A stretch of DNA of 49,310 nt, taken from positions 1-49,310 of the forward strand of contig JAPKBO010000005.1 in the NCBI GenBank assembly GCA_028823395.1, read 5' to 3'. Source of the DNA: Planctomycetota bacterium. GTDB taxonomy: Bacteria > Planctomycetota > UBA1135 > GCA-002686595. A program made the translations under genes and the position numbers. Within the stretch, counting starts at the first letter, position 1, and each line of letters begins with the position of its first letter. Shown piece by piece: positions 17,253 to 25,973 of this stretch. The notes beneath the pieces are model-generated. The model made no database searches, was not told the DNA's origin, and saw nothing but the letters and a program-made list of their open reading frames with translations.

Positions 17253-18815
17253 TTGAGTCAAACTAGTCGAGACAACCGTGGCCCGCGGCGGGCAGCAGGT
17301 AACAACCGAGGCGGTCCCCGCAGTGGCAAAGCAGGCGGTGCGGGCAAGCCCCGCAACAGTTCAGCCAACGCTGAACCCCTGCAGCCCGTCCTGGACGTCC
17401 CCCCCATCGAAACCTTTTCCGAGTGGGACCTGGGACCGGAAGTCCAGGCCGCCATCGCTGGCATGGGCATTGTCAAACCGACTCCCATCCAAGCACTGAC
17501 GATCGGTCCAGTACTTGATGGTAAAGACGCCATCGCTAAAGCGGAGACCGGAACAGGCAAGACCCTCGCCTTCGGGGCCCCCATGATTGCCAAGGTGGAT
17601 GCCGGCCGCACCACGGTGCTTGGCCTGGTCCTCTCCCCCACCCGCGAACTTTCCGAACAGGTGCACGAGGTACTCAAGGAACTTGGTGCCGCGCGTGGCA
17701 TCAAGACGGCATTGATCGTGGGCGGTGAGCCCATGCGGCCTCAGGTGCTCGCCCTCCAAAATGGGGCGCAAGTTGTAGTCGGGACGCCCGGCCGCGTGCT
17801 TGACCTTATGAATCAAGGCTTCTTGTCATTTCCGTGGACGGAGTTCGCCGTACTCGATGAAGCCGACAAGATGCTAGAGATCGGGTTCATTGACGACATC
17901 GCCAAAATCCTCGCCGCCTGCAATGAAGATCGCCAGACCCTGCTCTTCTCAGCGACCTTCCCACCGGCGCTCCTGAAGCTGGCACGGACCTACACCAAGG
18001 ACCCCATCGAAGTCGCTACAGCCTCTGGCATGGCGACGGTGGACAACATCGCCCAATTCCACCTGAAGGTCACCGATGAGAACCGCGTACGCGGGCTGTC
18101 GATGATGATTAACTCCAGTGCGGAGAGTGATGTGTTCCTGGTGTTCTGCGAGCGGCGGACCGACGTAGACCGACTCATGCGTCGCCTCGAGCGTGAGCGC
18201 TTCTCCGTGAAGGCCCTACATGGTGGCTACGATCAGGCTTCGCGCTTTCGAGTTATGACGGCATTTCGCACAGGCGATGTGAAAGTCCTGCTCGCCACCG
18301 ATGTCGCCTCTCGAGGGTTGGACGTGTTGCACGTCACCCACGTGGTCAACTTCGGGGTCCCACGCGACATCGCCGATTACACCCACCGCATCGGCCGCAC
18401 CGGCCGTGCCGGTAGAAACGGTACGGCTGTAACCATGGTTAGTCCCGAGGACGACCGTCGCTGGTCGTCCCTTTGTGACCAGGCCACCTACGAAATCCCC
18501 GAGGCAGACAGCCCGCGCTCCGTGCACCCCAAGCGCGAGCCAGGCGAGAAGAAGTCAACGGAGAAACCCAAGCCACAAGCCAGCACTCCCGAGCCGGAAC
18601 CGGCGGCGGATATGAGCTTGGAGCAAGCGCCCGACTCCAGCAGCGCCCCCGCCGCAGGATTCGGTCTTGGCATCATGGAATCGGAGCCCCCTGTCGCAGA
18701 TTCCCAGCCGGAGACTCCAGCAATCCCTGAGCCGCAACCCGAGCCCGAAATGGCTCCCATCGCAGAGCCCGAAGCTGAAACCGACCATGGGTCGGGATTC
18801 GGCGCGGGCTTGTAG
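17253..18815 (+). CDS. DEAD-box ATP-dependent RNA helicase
   Basis: About 520 residues from TTG 17253. The frame is open back to 17058, but the upstream part overlaps the glycosyltransferase gene and reads like non-coding sequence; ATG 17124 is the other candidate start. All helicase motifs are present in order: Q-motif 'PTPIQ', Walker A 'AETGTGKT', 'PTRELS', 'TPGR', 'DEAD', 'SAT', 'LVFCERR', 'TDVASRGLD' and 'HRIGRTGRAGR'. The N-terminal 50 residues are basic and disordered ('RGPRRAAGNNRGGPRSGK'). The C-terminal 110 residues are acidic and proline-rich and contain 'GFGLG' and 'GFGAG'. It probably unwinds structured RNA in ribosome assembly or decay. It is followed after 16 bases by ferredoxin. 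Confidence 0.92.
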   Translation: MSQTSRDNRGPRRAAGNNRGGPRSGKAGGAGKPRNSSANAEPLQPVLDVPPIETFSEWDLGPEVQAAIAGMGIVKPTPIQALTIGPVLDGKDAIAKAETGTGKTLAFGAPMIAKVDAGRTTVLGLVLSPTRELSEQVHEVLKELGAARGIKTALIVGGEPMRPQVLALQNGAQVVVGTPGRVLDLMNQGFLSFPWTEFAVLDEADKMLEIGFIDDIAKILAACNEDRQTLLFSATFPPALLKLARTYTKDPIEVATASGMATVDNIAQFHLKVTDENRVRGLSMMINSSAESDVFLVFCERRTDVDRLMRRLERERFSVKALHGGYDQASRFRVMTAFRTGDVKVLLATDVASRGLDVLHVTHVVNFGVPRDIADYTHRIGRTGRAGRNGTAVTMVSPEDDRRWSSLCDQATYEIPEADSPRSVHPKREPGEKKSTEKPKPQASTPEPEPAADMSLEQAPDSSSAPAAGFGLGIMESEPPVADSQPETPAIPEPQPEPEMAPIAEPEAETDHGSGFGAGL

Positions 18816-18831
18816 GAACAGGAACGGATCG

Positions 18832-19242
18832 ATGTCTGGCACAAACCCCTACCAAACGGGCACCTCTACGAAGCTGCCGCAGAAGCCCTACCGCCTCACG
18901 TTCATGCCCATGGACGTGACGCTGGAGGTCCACCCGGACCAGCTGCCCGCCTCGGGTGAAGGTCTTCCAGGGTCCATTCTCGACATCGCGTTGGCCAACG
19001 GGATCGATGTGGACCACGCCTGCGGTGGAGTATGCGCCTGCTCCACATGTCACGTCATTATTCGCGAGGGAGAGGGTTCTTGCCCCGAGCCCACAGAAGA
19101 CGAAGAGGACATGCTCGACAACGCGCCGGGTCTTGAGCTGGGCTCGCGTCTAGCTTGTCAGGCCGTGCCCAATGGCAGCAGTCAGGTGACGGTCGAGATT
19201 CCCAACTGGAACCGCAACCATGCCCAGGAAGCGAGCCACTAG
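18832..19242 (+). CDS. fdx: 2Fe-2S ferredoxin, Isc/adrenodoxin type
   Basis: 136 residues from ATG 18832; the ORF-track start lies inside the helicase gene. The four cluster ligands are visible as Cys64, Cys70 and Cys73 in 'ACGGVCACSTCH' (C-x5-C-x2-C) and Cys109 in 'RLACQ', the spacing of vertebrate-type/Isc ferredoxins. An acidic patch 'PEPTEDEEDML' lies between them, where partner proteins dock in this family. There is an N-terminal extension of about 20 residues. It lies 2 bases upstream of ispH, so a role as electron donor to IspH is a reasonable inference, along with Fe-S cluster assembly. The rest of an isc operon is not present. Confidence 0.92.
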   Translation: MSGTNPYQTGTSTKLPQKPYRLTFMPMDVTLEVHPDQLPASGEGLPGSILDIALANGIDVDHACGGVCACSTCHVIIREGEGSCPEPTEDEEDMLDNAPGLELGSRLACQAVPNGSSQVTVEIPNWNRNHAQEASH

Positions 19243-19244
19243 GA

Positions 19245-20165
19245 ATGGACGCGCACCTCGCCAACCCTCGCGGCTTCTGTGCGGGGGTCGACCGTGCCAT
19301 CGAGATTGTCAAGCGTGCCCTGGAGAGATACGGCGCCCCCGTGTACGTGCTGCACGAAATCGTTCACAACAAGCATGTGCTTCAAGACCTGGAGTCACGC
19401 GGCACCGTCTTCGTCCGGTCCCTCGATGAGATCCCCAGCGGTGGGGTCACGATCTTCAGCGCACATGGGGTCTCCGATGCCATCGTGCGCGAGGGCCGCG
19501 AGAGAGGCCTGCAGGTCATCGACGCCACCTGTCCGCTGGTAACCAAGGTCCACAACCAGGCCATCCACTACGCCAACAATGGCCGGGAAGTCATCCTGAT
19601 CGGGCATCCGGGCCATCCCGAGATGGAAGGCACCCAGGGCCGCATCCCCGGCAAGGTGCACATCCTCTCCACCGTTGCGGAAGTCGAGGCCCTAGAAGTG
19701 GCAGACCCGGCAAGGCTGGCCTACGTCACGCAGACAACCCTCTCCGTCGATGACACCCGCGATGCCATTGAAGCCCTCACCCAGCGCTTCCCCACCATCC
19801 AGGGCCCCGACGTAACGGACATTTGCTACGCCACGCAGAACCGACAGAACGCGGTCAAGGGACTGCTTCCCAACGTGCAGTTGCTGCTCGTGGTGGGCTC
19901 ATCCAACTCATCCAATTCCAACCGACTGCGCGAGCTGGGAGAGCGTCACGGCGTGCCCTCCTACCTCGTCGACCATCCCGATCAGATTCAATCGGAGTGG
20001 GTCGATGGTGTCACAGAAGTCGGTGTCACGGCCGGCGCCTCGGCGCCCGAATCTCTAGTCAAGCTGGTGTTAGGTCGCCTGACGGAGTTGGGCGTTTCGG
20101 CGTGCCACGAAATGCCTGGCAAGCTGGAGACGGTCGTTTTCCAGATGCCGGCTGAGTTGAACTGA
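19245..20165 (+). CDS. ispH: 4-hydroxy-3-methylbut-2-enyl diphosphate reductase
   Basis: 306 residues from ATG 19245, chosen because 'ANPRGFCAGVDRAI' is the conserved start of the family; the upstream extension in the ORF track overlaps ferredoxin. The three Fe-S ligands are Cys12, Cys96 ('DATCPLVTKVH') and Cys194 ('DICYATQNRQ'). 'HEIVHNKHV', 'SAHGVS' and 'SSNSSNSNRL' bind the diphosphate substrate. IspH reduces HMBPP to IPP and DMAPP in the last step of the MEP isoprenoid pathway and needs two electrons per turnover. The ferredoxin gene ends 2 bases before it. No other MEP pathway genes are in the window. Confidence 0.96.
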   Translation: MDAHLANPRGFCAGVDRAIEIVKRALERYGAPVYVLHEIVHNKHVLQDLESRGTVFVRSLDEIPSGGVTIFSAHGVSDAIVREGRERGLQVIDATCPLVTKVHNQAIHYANNGREVILIGHPGHPEMEGTQGRIPGKVHILSTVAEVEALEVADPARLAYVTQTTLSVDDTRDAIEALTQRFPTIQGPDVTDICYATQNRQNAVKGLLPNVQLLLVVGSSNSSNSNRLRELGERHGVPSYLVDHPDQIQSEWVDGVTEVGVTAGASAPESLVKLVLGRLTELGVSACHEMPGKLETVVFQMPAELN

Positions 20166-20197
20166 TCTCTGGAATTCAAATATGCTCAGTGCCGAGT

Positions 20198-20605
20198 ATG
20201 CGTGAGATCCTCTTCAAGGGACTGATGTCCGGGCTTGCCTGGACCCTCTTCCCACTCCTTGTGTTCAGCCAGTCGTTCGGCCGCTACCCCACATGGTGGA
20301 TGCTGATCTGCGGCTGCCTAACCGGCGTTCTGGTAACGCTGCTCCTGCGATCCACAGGCCGCGGTCTCGGCCCCCGCTCCCGGCTCCTGCTGTGTATTCC
20401 CACCGTCTTCTTGGGGGAGGCGCTTTGGGCTCTGCTCTTGACGCTCCCCATCGTTAGCGAGGGGAAGTGGCCCGAGCGGTGGTATGAGTTGACCCTGGGG
20501 ATTTACTACACCAACGTCCTGAGCCTCTTCATTCTCCTGTTCGCCCCGCTGGCATACCTGAATGCCTGGTGGGTGCTGGACTCCGATGGCGCGGACAACG
20601 GCTAA
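20198..20605 (+). CDS. Small membrane protein of unknown function
   Basis: About 135 residues from ATG 20198; a GTG at 20189 is an alternative. Four hydrophobic helices are apparent: 'GLAWTLFPLLVFS', 'WMLICGCLTGVLVTLLL', 'LLCIPTVFLGEALWALLLTL' and 'VLSLFILLFAPLAYLNAWWVL'. I recognise no family. It follows ispH by about 32 bases and probably belongs to the same transcript. It converges on the DUF481 gene with 13 bases between the stops. Confidence 0.7.
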   Translation: MREILFKGLMSGLAWTLFPLLVFSQSFGRYPTWWMLICGCLTGVLVTLLLRSTGRGLGPRSRLLLCIPTVFLGEALWALLLTLPIVSEGKWPERWYELTLGIYYTNVLSLFILLFAPLAYLNAWWVLDSDGADNG

Positions 20606-20618
20606 GGACGCGGGACTC

Positions 20619-21323
20619 CTAGAACTTCCAGCCGACAGTCAGGAGATAGAGGCTGTCCACTCGATCAGCGCCGGAAGCGGGAGTATTGTCCCAGTCCATG
20701 ACCCACTGCACCTGTGCGAACATGTTGTCGCCGAGGGTAGCCTTCGCGCGCGTGTCGAGCTTTGAGTACACGTCTGCGGTATCCCCCACACTGGGATAGA
20801 CCTCTGCACTCTGCAGGAATTCCCAGCGGTCGTTCGGCTTCCACCCCAGGTTGTAAGCCATTCGAGCGGCCATGTAGCTTTGGGATTCGGATGCGGCTTC
20901 TTCTTGATTGAACCAGGTCAGGCCCAACTCAGCGGAGGCATCCCATTTGTCCGTAGCGAGGAACTGACGCCCGGCACCCGCGCCAAGCGTTGTCCGCAGA
21001 TCGACACCGGCCTGTGCGTCAGCTTCCGCACTGGACTGAGCTAGCCAATAAGTCTTCTCCGTGAAGAATCGGTCGTACTGGGCCTTCCCGAACGACTTGC
21101 GCTGGGTGATGAGATCCGATTCCTGCGAGAAGTTCCAGGAGAGCCCGAAGGTATAGCGCGACTCGGCGAGCTCTTTCTTTGCATCAGCCGTGGCGGAGGC
21201 CTTCTTGAGATCGGTATTACCCTCGGTCGCACTGAGGCCTGCAGTCACGGCTCCCGTCCATACGGGTTTGGGTTCGACGTCTTGAGAGGCCGCGAGGGCC
21301 GTGAGGAGCAGGGGGAGAAGCAT
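20619..21323 (-). CDS. DUF481 family (YdiY-like) outer-membrane beta-barrel protein
   Basis: 234 residues. A short signal peptide ('LLPLLLTALAASQ') precedes a protein made of alternating strands, with 'WTGAVTAGLSATEGNTD' at the beginning, the hallmark of the DUF481 family. Aromatic-flanked strands follow ('SRYTFGLSWNFSQE', 'MAARMAYNLGWKPNDRW') and the chain ends in 'LLTVGWKF' with a terminal Phe, as expected for a barrel inserted by the BAM complex. The function of the family is not established; it was described as salt-induced in enterobacteria. No operon partner is evident; the next minus-strand gene upstream ends 144 bases away. Confidence 0.85.
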   Translation of the reverse strand: MLLPLLLTALAASQDVEPKPVWTGAVTAGLSATEGNTDLKKASATADAKKELAESRYTFGLSWNFSQESDLITQRKSFGKAQYDRFFTEKTYWLAQSSAEADAQAGVDLRTTLGAGAGRQFLATDKWDASAELGLTWFNQEEAASESQSYMAARMAYNLGWKPNDRWEFLQSAEVYPSVGDTADVYSKLDTRAKATLGDNMFAQVQWVMDWDNTPASGADRVDSLYLLTVGWKF

Positions 21324-21467
21324 GGGAGGCTGGGTTGGTGGAAAATGGAGAGGAGTGTTTACCCGGGAAGGCGACGGGAGGGGAAGAACACGGTGAGATT
21401 TTTTTGGAAGCGCCGGAGGGAGTAGATGACCCTCAAAAGCGAGGCGCGCAGCCCACCATCCACCAGG

Positions 21468-22376
21468 TCAACTAGCTTCGATCAGCGCCACTTCCTCTAA
21501 CCCGAACCGTCGACCATCCCTGACGATACGGGCGAACGAGCGATCCGCGTCGTGATAGAACATCCCGATCCACCCTTCGCGAGCCGCCTCCTCAAGCAGA
21601 ACCGAGCGCTGCTCATAGGAGAGGCCGGCGTTCACGTCGTACGCCATGATGTACGGGGGCTGAATGTGATGGGTCGTAGGCACGATGTCCGCCCAGAATA
21701 CAGCCGTTTCGCCGGCGGCCTTCTCGTTGACAGTCACCAAGCAAACCCCATCTGAATGACCACCGACGTGACGCACTTGCACCCCGTCAAAGAGCTCCAG
21801 GCTCTCGACATCACGCGCATCAAACACCTCGACTAGGCCAGCGGCCTCCAAGGGAATGGCATCCTCGGGCCGGTAGGATCCTCGCCTGATAGGGTCAGGG
21901 TTCTTGGCCATCTCGAACTCCACAAGCGGCATGAAGTGGCGCGCATTGGGAAACAGCGGAGTGGGCACGCCATCCCTCTCTTCCACGAAGCTGCCAATGT
22001 GATCCCAATGGCAGTGGGAAGCCACCACCTCGGTGATCTCTTCGGGCTCGACGCCGCAAGCGGTCACCGTCTCCCTGAGGCTCGTGCTGCGGTCGATGTG
22101 GTAGATCGCGCGCAACTTGTCCGACCACCGATCTCCCACCCCTCCCTCCACCACAATCTTCTGGCTGCCCCGTTCGAGCAGGTAAGGGCGTAGGGCCAAT
22201 CGAATCGTGTTGTCTTCTGCGGGAGGCGTCATGGGCCGCCAGATCGTGGCGGGAACAACGCCCCACATAGCTCCTCCATCTAGGCGGAAGAACCCATCGG
22301 AGAGGGCCGTTACGCGCCACTCCCCTACCATCACACTCTCTCGGGTCCAGGGAGCGGAATTGGAGGGGGCGGTCAT
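21468..22376 (-). CDS. Metallo-beta-lactamase-fold hydrolase
   Basis: 302 residues. The metal-binding motif reads 'SHCHWDHIGS' (H-x-H-x-D-H), followed by the third-site His in 'HVGGHSDG', the bridging Asp in 'FWADIVPT' and a late His in 'MFYHDAD'. This is a complete dinuclear site. The length and 'RPYLLERG' start resemble the lactonase-like branch that includes quorum-quenching enzymes, but substrate cannot be told. It is the last gene of the second acyl-CoA operon, starting 10 bases after the acyl-CoA dehydrogenase stop. That context makes a thioester- or lactone-cleaving role in acyl metabolism plausible. Confidence 0.87.
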   Translation of the reverse strand: MTAPSNSAPWTRESVMVGEWRVTALSDGFFRLDGGAMWGVVPATIWRPMTPPAEDNTIRLALRPYLLERGSQKIVVEGGVGDRWSDKLRAIYHIDRSTSLRETVTACGVEPEEITEVVASHCHWDHIGSFVEERDGVPTPLFPNARHFMPLVEFEMAKNPDPIRRGSYRPEDAIPLEAAGLVEVFDARDVESLELFDGVQVRHVGGHSDGVCLVTVNEKAAGETAVFWADIVPTTHHIQPPYIMAYDVNAGLSYEQRSVLLEEAAREGWIGMFYHDADRSFARIVRDGRRFGLEEVALIEAS

Positions 22377-22386
22377 GGGATCGGCC

Positions 22387-23586
22387 TTAGCCTACGCTCT
22401 TGGCTTCCCGCAGAATCAGGCGTGAGATTACTAGACGTTGAATCTCACTCGTGCCCTCACCGATGGTGCACAGCTTGGCATCACGCCACATGCGCTCCAC
22501 AGGGTAGTCGCGGGTGTAGCCGTAGCCACCGTGGATCTGGATTGCGTCGTAGGTCACTTTCATCGCGACCTCTGAGCTCATCAGCTTCGCCATAGCGCCC
22601 TGCTTGGAGAAAGGCAGGCCCGCGTCCTTGAGTCGCGCGGCGTGGTAGACGAGATGGCGCGCGGCCTCAATCTGCATCGCCATATCCGCCAGCTTGAATT
22701 GCACGGCCTGTTGGTCTGCGAGGGTCTTGCCGAAGGCCTCCCGCTCGGTGGCGTAGCGCAACGACTCACGGTAGGCGCCTTCGGCAATGCCAAGGGCGAG
22801 GGCGCCAATGGAGATGCGTCCCCCATCGAGAGTTTTCATGAAGGTTTTGAAGCCGTCTTTCTGGGAACCCAGCAGGTGACCGGCCGGAATACGCGCATCC
22901 TCGAACACTAGGCTGGCCCAATCCGACCCCCGCATGCCGAGCTTGACCTCACCCTTCTCAAGGCTGAAGCCGTCCACATCACGGGGCACGACGAAGGCAC
23001 TAATACCCTTGGCTCCAAGCGACTTGTCGGTCACGGCGGTGCAAATGAAAACGCCCGCATGGTTGGCGTTCGTAATGAAACACTTCCGTCCGTTGAGGAC
23101 GTACTCGTCCCCATCCAACACAGCTGTAGTCTGAGTGCCTCCAGAATCGGAGCCGGCACCGGGCTCGGTAAGTCCATAGGCCCCCATGTACTCCCCCGAG
23201 ATCAGGCGGGGTACGTACTCAGCCGCGAGGTCCGCGGTCCCCCACCGGAAAATGGGATAGGTCCCAAGGCTGACGTGGGCAGCAAAGGTTAAGCCCGTCG
23301 AACCACAGACTTTGGAGAGCTCCTCCACCGCTAGGACGTAGGCCAAGGTGCTCGAACCCGACCCGCCCAACTCCTCAGGAAACGGAATGCCCGGGAGCCC
23401 TAACTTGACGATCTTATCCCACAGCTCTTTCGGGAAGCGGTGGTTCTCGTCGATCTCTGCGGCGATGGGAGCCACTTCGTTCTGGGCGAAGTCGGCGACC
23501 ATTTCCTGGATCATGCGCTCGTCCTCGGTGAGGTCGAAGGCGTGCTGAATACCGGGCAATTCGTTCATGGATTCTTTCTGTGTCAT
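22387..23586 (-). CDS. Acyl-CoA dehydrogenase (short/branched-chain type), second copy
   Basis: 399 residues from ATG 23586; ATG 23568 ('MNELPGIQ') and TTG 23622 are alternatives, the last overlapping the upstream gene. Family signatures are '[16 protein letters not shown]', '[13 protein letters not shown]', 'GIRGSDW'-like '[14 protein letters not shown]' and '[21 protein letters not shown]'. The catalytic base is the Glu in '[15 protein letters not shown]', at the position used by short-chain and butyryl-CoA dehydrogenases rather than the isovaleryl position. It introduces the 2,3-double bond with FAD and passes electrons to an electron-transfer flavoprotein, whose genes are not in the window. 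It lies between the helix-turn-helix gene and the hydrolase. Confidence 0.92.
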   Translation of the reverse strand: MTQKESMNELPGIQHAFDLTEDERMIQEMVADFAQNEVAPIAAEIDENHRFPKELWDKIVKLGLPGIPFPEELGGSGSSTLAYVLAVEELSKVCGSTGLTFAAHVSLGTYPIFRWGTADLAAEYVPRLISGEYMGAYGLTEPGAGSDSGGTQTTAVLDGDEYVLNGRKCFITNANHAGVFICTAVTDKSLGAKGISAFVVPRDVDGFSLEKGEVKLGMRGSDWASLVFEDARIPAGHLLGSQKDGFKTFMKTLDGGRISIGALALGIAEGAYRESLRYATEREAFGKTLADQQAVQFKLADMAMQIEAARHLVYHAARLKDAGLPFSKQGAMAKLMSSEVAMKVTYDAIQIHGGYGYTRDYPVERMWRDAKLCTIGEGTSEIQRLVISRLILREAKSVG

Positions 23587-23600
23587 GGCTGGGCGCGACG

Positions 23601-23885
23601 TCAGTCGAGTTCGATTTGCCAACCCGCCGAACGGCGAGCTGCTGTTTCATGTTTCTCCCGGCCAGAGGCTGAGGAACTCTCCCCGTTCTCACGGTAGAAT
23701 TCGGTCGAAGTCCCAGCGCCCACCCACTCGATCAATGCACGCCGCGAGAATTTCCATTCGCGACCGATCTTGCGCGCGGGAAGGGCTTCGGCGTGGAGAA
23801 CCTTGTTGAAGGTTTTCACGCTTACGCCAAGGAGTTCGGCAGCTTCGTCGATGTTAAGGATGTCGCGATCGGAACTTGTGCTCAT
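23601..23885 (-). CDS. Small excisionase-type helix-turn-helix DNA-binding protein
   Basis: 94 residues. Residues of about 10-55 match the HTH_17/excisionase (MerR-like winged helix) pattern: '[22 protein letters not shown]' then '[21 protein letters not shown]'. The last 35 residues are polar and unstructured. It sits between two acyl-CoA dehydrogenase genes, 47 bases after one and 14 before the other, in the same direction. No integrase, attachment site or phage gene is near, so a phage excisionase is unlikely; an operon regulator is a better guess. It has no effector domain, so it would have to act with a partner or respond by its own level. Confidence 0.85.
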   Translation of the reverse strand: MSTSSDRDILNIDEAAELLGVSVKTFNKVLHAEALPARKIGREWKFSRRALIEWVGAGTSTEFYRENGESSSASGREKHETAARRSAGWQIELD

Positions 23886-23932
23886 TGCTGTTGCCTCGGC
23901 AGGGCGATTAATGGTCTGAGGAGGGGGCAGGG

Positions 23933-25075
23933 TTACTTCAGAAGTTGGCGGGCGATAACGAGTCTTTGGATGTCAGTGGCGCCTTCGTAGATCTCCGTAA
24001 TGCGCGCATCACGGAACAGGCGTTCCACGTGGAATTCGTCGGTGTAGCCCGCGCCGCCGTGAATCTGCAGGCATTCATCTGCGCAGAAGTTCGCGGTCGT
24101 CGAAGCGGCAAGCTTTGCTTGCGCCGCTTGCATTCCGCAGGGCTTACCTTGGTCGCGCAACCATGCCGCGCGTTGGGTCAGGAGGCGGGCAGCATCGAGG
24201 CGCGTGGCCATGTCCGCTAGTTTCCACTGCACGGCCTGGAACCGCCCAATGGGCTTGCCGAACTGCTCGCGCTCTTGGGCGTAGCTCACGGAAGCCTCCA
24301 AGCACGCTCGGCCGATCCCCAGTGCCTGGGCAGCGATGCCGATACGCCCACCGTCGAGGGTATCCATGGCAATCGGAAAACCCCGATGGAGTTCACCCAA
24401 CAGAGCCTCTGCGGGCACACGACAATTCTCAAAGATCAGCTCCGTCGTCGACGAGCCACGCAGGCCCGTCTTCTTCTCTTTCTTGCCGACCTTATAGCCG
24501 GGCGTCTTGGCATCGACCAAGAAGGCGCTGATCCCGCGCGCCTTGGGCGCATCAGGGTCCGTGCGGAAGTATCCGATCACCAACCCCGCCTGTTCTCCTG
24601 TTGTGACAAATAGCTTGGTGCCATTAAGCACCCACTCATCGCCGTCTCGCACCGCAGTGCTACTCAAGGCCGCGGCATCGGATCCTGCCCCAGCCTCCGT
24701 TAGGGAGTAGGCGCCGATCACCTCACCGGTTGCGAGCTTGGGCAGCCAATGAGCCTTTTGCTCGTCTGTCCCGAACTTAACAATGGGTGTGCAGACCAGG
24801 CTGGCGTGAACCGAGACGGTCACCCCCGTTGAGGCACAAGCGTGATTGAGCTCTTCAAGGACGAGAACAAGACCCAGGCTACCCGCGTCAAATCCCCCGT
24901 ACTGCTCGGGAATGCTCAGACCGAAGAGGCCCAACTCACCCATCATTCCAAACAAATCAGGATCGATCTGCTCTTCACGGTCATGGCGAGTGGCTCTCGG
25001 CGCCAGTTCATTGGCGGCAAAATCACGCGCCATGTCGCGAATGAGGCGGTGGTCTTCTTGAAGATCAAATTCCAT
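23933..25075 (-). CDS. Acyl-CoA dehydrogenase (short-chain/butyryl-CoA type), first copy
   Basis: 380 residues, the usual size. Signatures are 'GAYSLTEAGAGSDAAAL', 'LFVTTGEQAGLVIGYF', 'GLRGSSTTELIFENC' and 'QIHGGAGYTDEFHVERLFRDA'. The catalytic base is Glu364 in 'EIYEGATDIQRLVI', as in butyryl-CoA dehydrogenase. It is 27 bases downstream of the 3-hydroxyacyl-CoA dehydrogenase in the same operon. The second copy is clearly diverged, with different residues around the substrate pocket, suggesting different chain length or branching preference rather than a recent duplication. Confidence 0.93.
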   Translation of the reverse strand: MEFDLQEDHRLIRDMARDFAANELAPRATRHDREEQIDPDLFGMMGELGLFGLSIPEQYGGFDAGSLGLVLVLEELNHACASTGVTVSVHASLVCTPIVKFGTDEQKAHWLPKLATGEVIGAYSLTEAGAGSDAAALSSTAVRDGDEWVLNGTKLFVTTGEQAGLVIGYFRTDPDAPKARGISAFLVDAKTPGYKVGKKEKKTGLRGSSTTELIFENCRVPAEALLGELHRGFPIAMDTLDGGRIGIAAQALGIGRACLEASVSYAQEREQFGKPIGRFQAVQWKLADMATRLDAARLLTQRAAWLRDQGKPCGMQAAQAKLAASTTANFCADECLQIHGGAGYTDEFHVERLFRDARITEIYEGATDIQRLVIARQLLK

Positions 25076-25102
25076 GTTGGATCAGTGGTTTGGAGTGCAG
25101 AT

Positions 25103-25963
25103 CTACGCGTAGTCGTAGAAGCCCTTACCTGTCTTTCGGCCGAGGTGTCCATCAGCGACCATGCGCTCTAGCAACGGGCAGGGAAGGTATTTGCTGTCCC
25201 CGAAACCCTGGTGCAGGACATTCATGATGTCCAGGCAGACATCAAGGCCGATCAGGTCCGCCAAGCTCAGCGGTCCCATGGGGTGCGCCATGCCCAACTT
25301 CATGACCGTGTCAATCCCGTCGCAATCCGCCACGCCTTCCATCAGGCAGAAGGCAGCCTCGTTGATCATGGGCATCAAGATGCGGTTGGAGACGAAGCCC
25401 GGAGAGTCGTTGACCTCCACGGGGGTTTTGCCCAGGGCAGCGGAGCTCTCCATCACCTTGCGCGTCACCTCATCGCTGGTGGCCTGACCGCGGATGACCT
25501 CGACAAGTTTCATCAAGGGCACCGGGTTCATGAAGTGCATCCCGATGACCTGCTTGGGACGCTTGGTGGCCGAGGCAATCGTGGTGATCGAGATAGACGA
25601 TGTGTTTGAGGCTAGGACAGCATCGGGGAGGGTGATTGAATCCAATTCGGCGAACACCGCCGTCTTGACATCCTCGCGCTCCACAATGGCCTCTACCACC
25701 AGACTCTGGTCGGTGATGGCCGTCAATGCGGTCGCCCCCTGCAGTCGTCCAAGAGCTGCCTCAGCATCCTCTTTTGCCATGCGTCCCTTGGAGACCATGC
25801 GGCCCAAGTTCTTCTCAATGGTTGCCTGACCACTAGCAAGCGCGTCGGCGTTTGTGTCCACGAGCAGCACCTGTGAGCCGCCGCTGGCGAACACCTGGGC
25901 GATGCCATTACCCATGGTGCCGGCACCGATCACGGCTACTTTTGGAAAGTGGAGTTCAGACAT
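25103..25963 (-). CDS. 3-hydroxybutyryl-CoA dehydrogenase
   Basis: 286 residues from ATG 25963, 10 bases after the thiolase stop; the longer ORF-track frame overlaps the thiolase. The Rossmann motif '[15 protein letters not shown]' opens it. The catalytic His is in '[17 protein letters not shown]', with '[10 protein letters not shown]', '[19 protein letters not shown]' and the terminal '[11 protein letters not shown]'. Sequence and length are close to the clostridial Hbd type, which works on 3-hydroxybutyryl-CoA with NAD(H). The paralogue in the first operon differs in most positions outside the motifs. Confidence 0.94.
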   Translation of the reverse strand: MSELHFPKVAVIGAGTMGNGIAQVFASGGSQVLLVDTNADALASGQATIEKNLGRMVSKGRMAKEDAEAALGRLQGATALTAITDQSLVVEAIVEREDVKTAVFAELDSITLPDAVLASNTSSISITTIASATKRPKQVIGMHFMNPVPLMKLVEVIRGQATSDEVTRKVMESSAALGKTPVEVNDSPGFVSNRILMPMINEAAFCLMEGVADCDGIDTVMKLGMAHPMGPLSLADLIGLDVCLDIMNVLHQGFGDSKYLPCPLLERMVADGHLGRKTGKGFYDYA

Positions 25964-25973
25964 GTTCGGAGGA

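Noticed and set aside
23601-23885. HTH protein as phage excisionase marking a mobile element
   Set aside because: No integrase, repeat, tRNA or composition change nearby.
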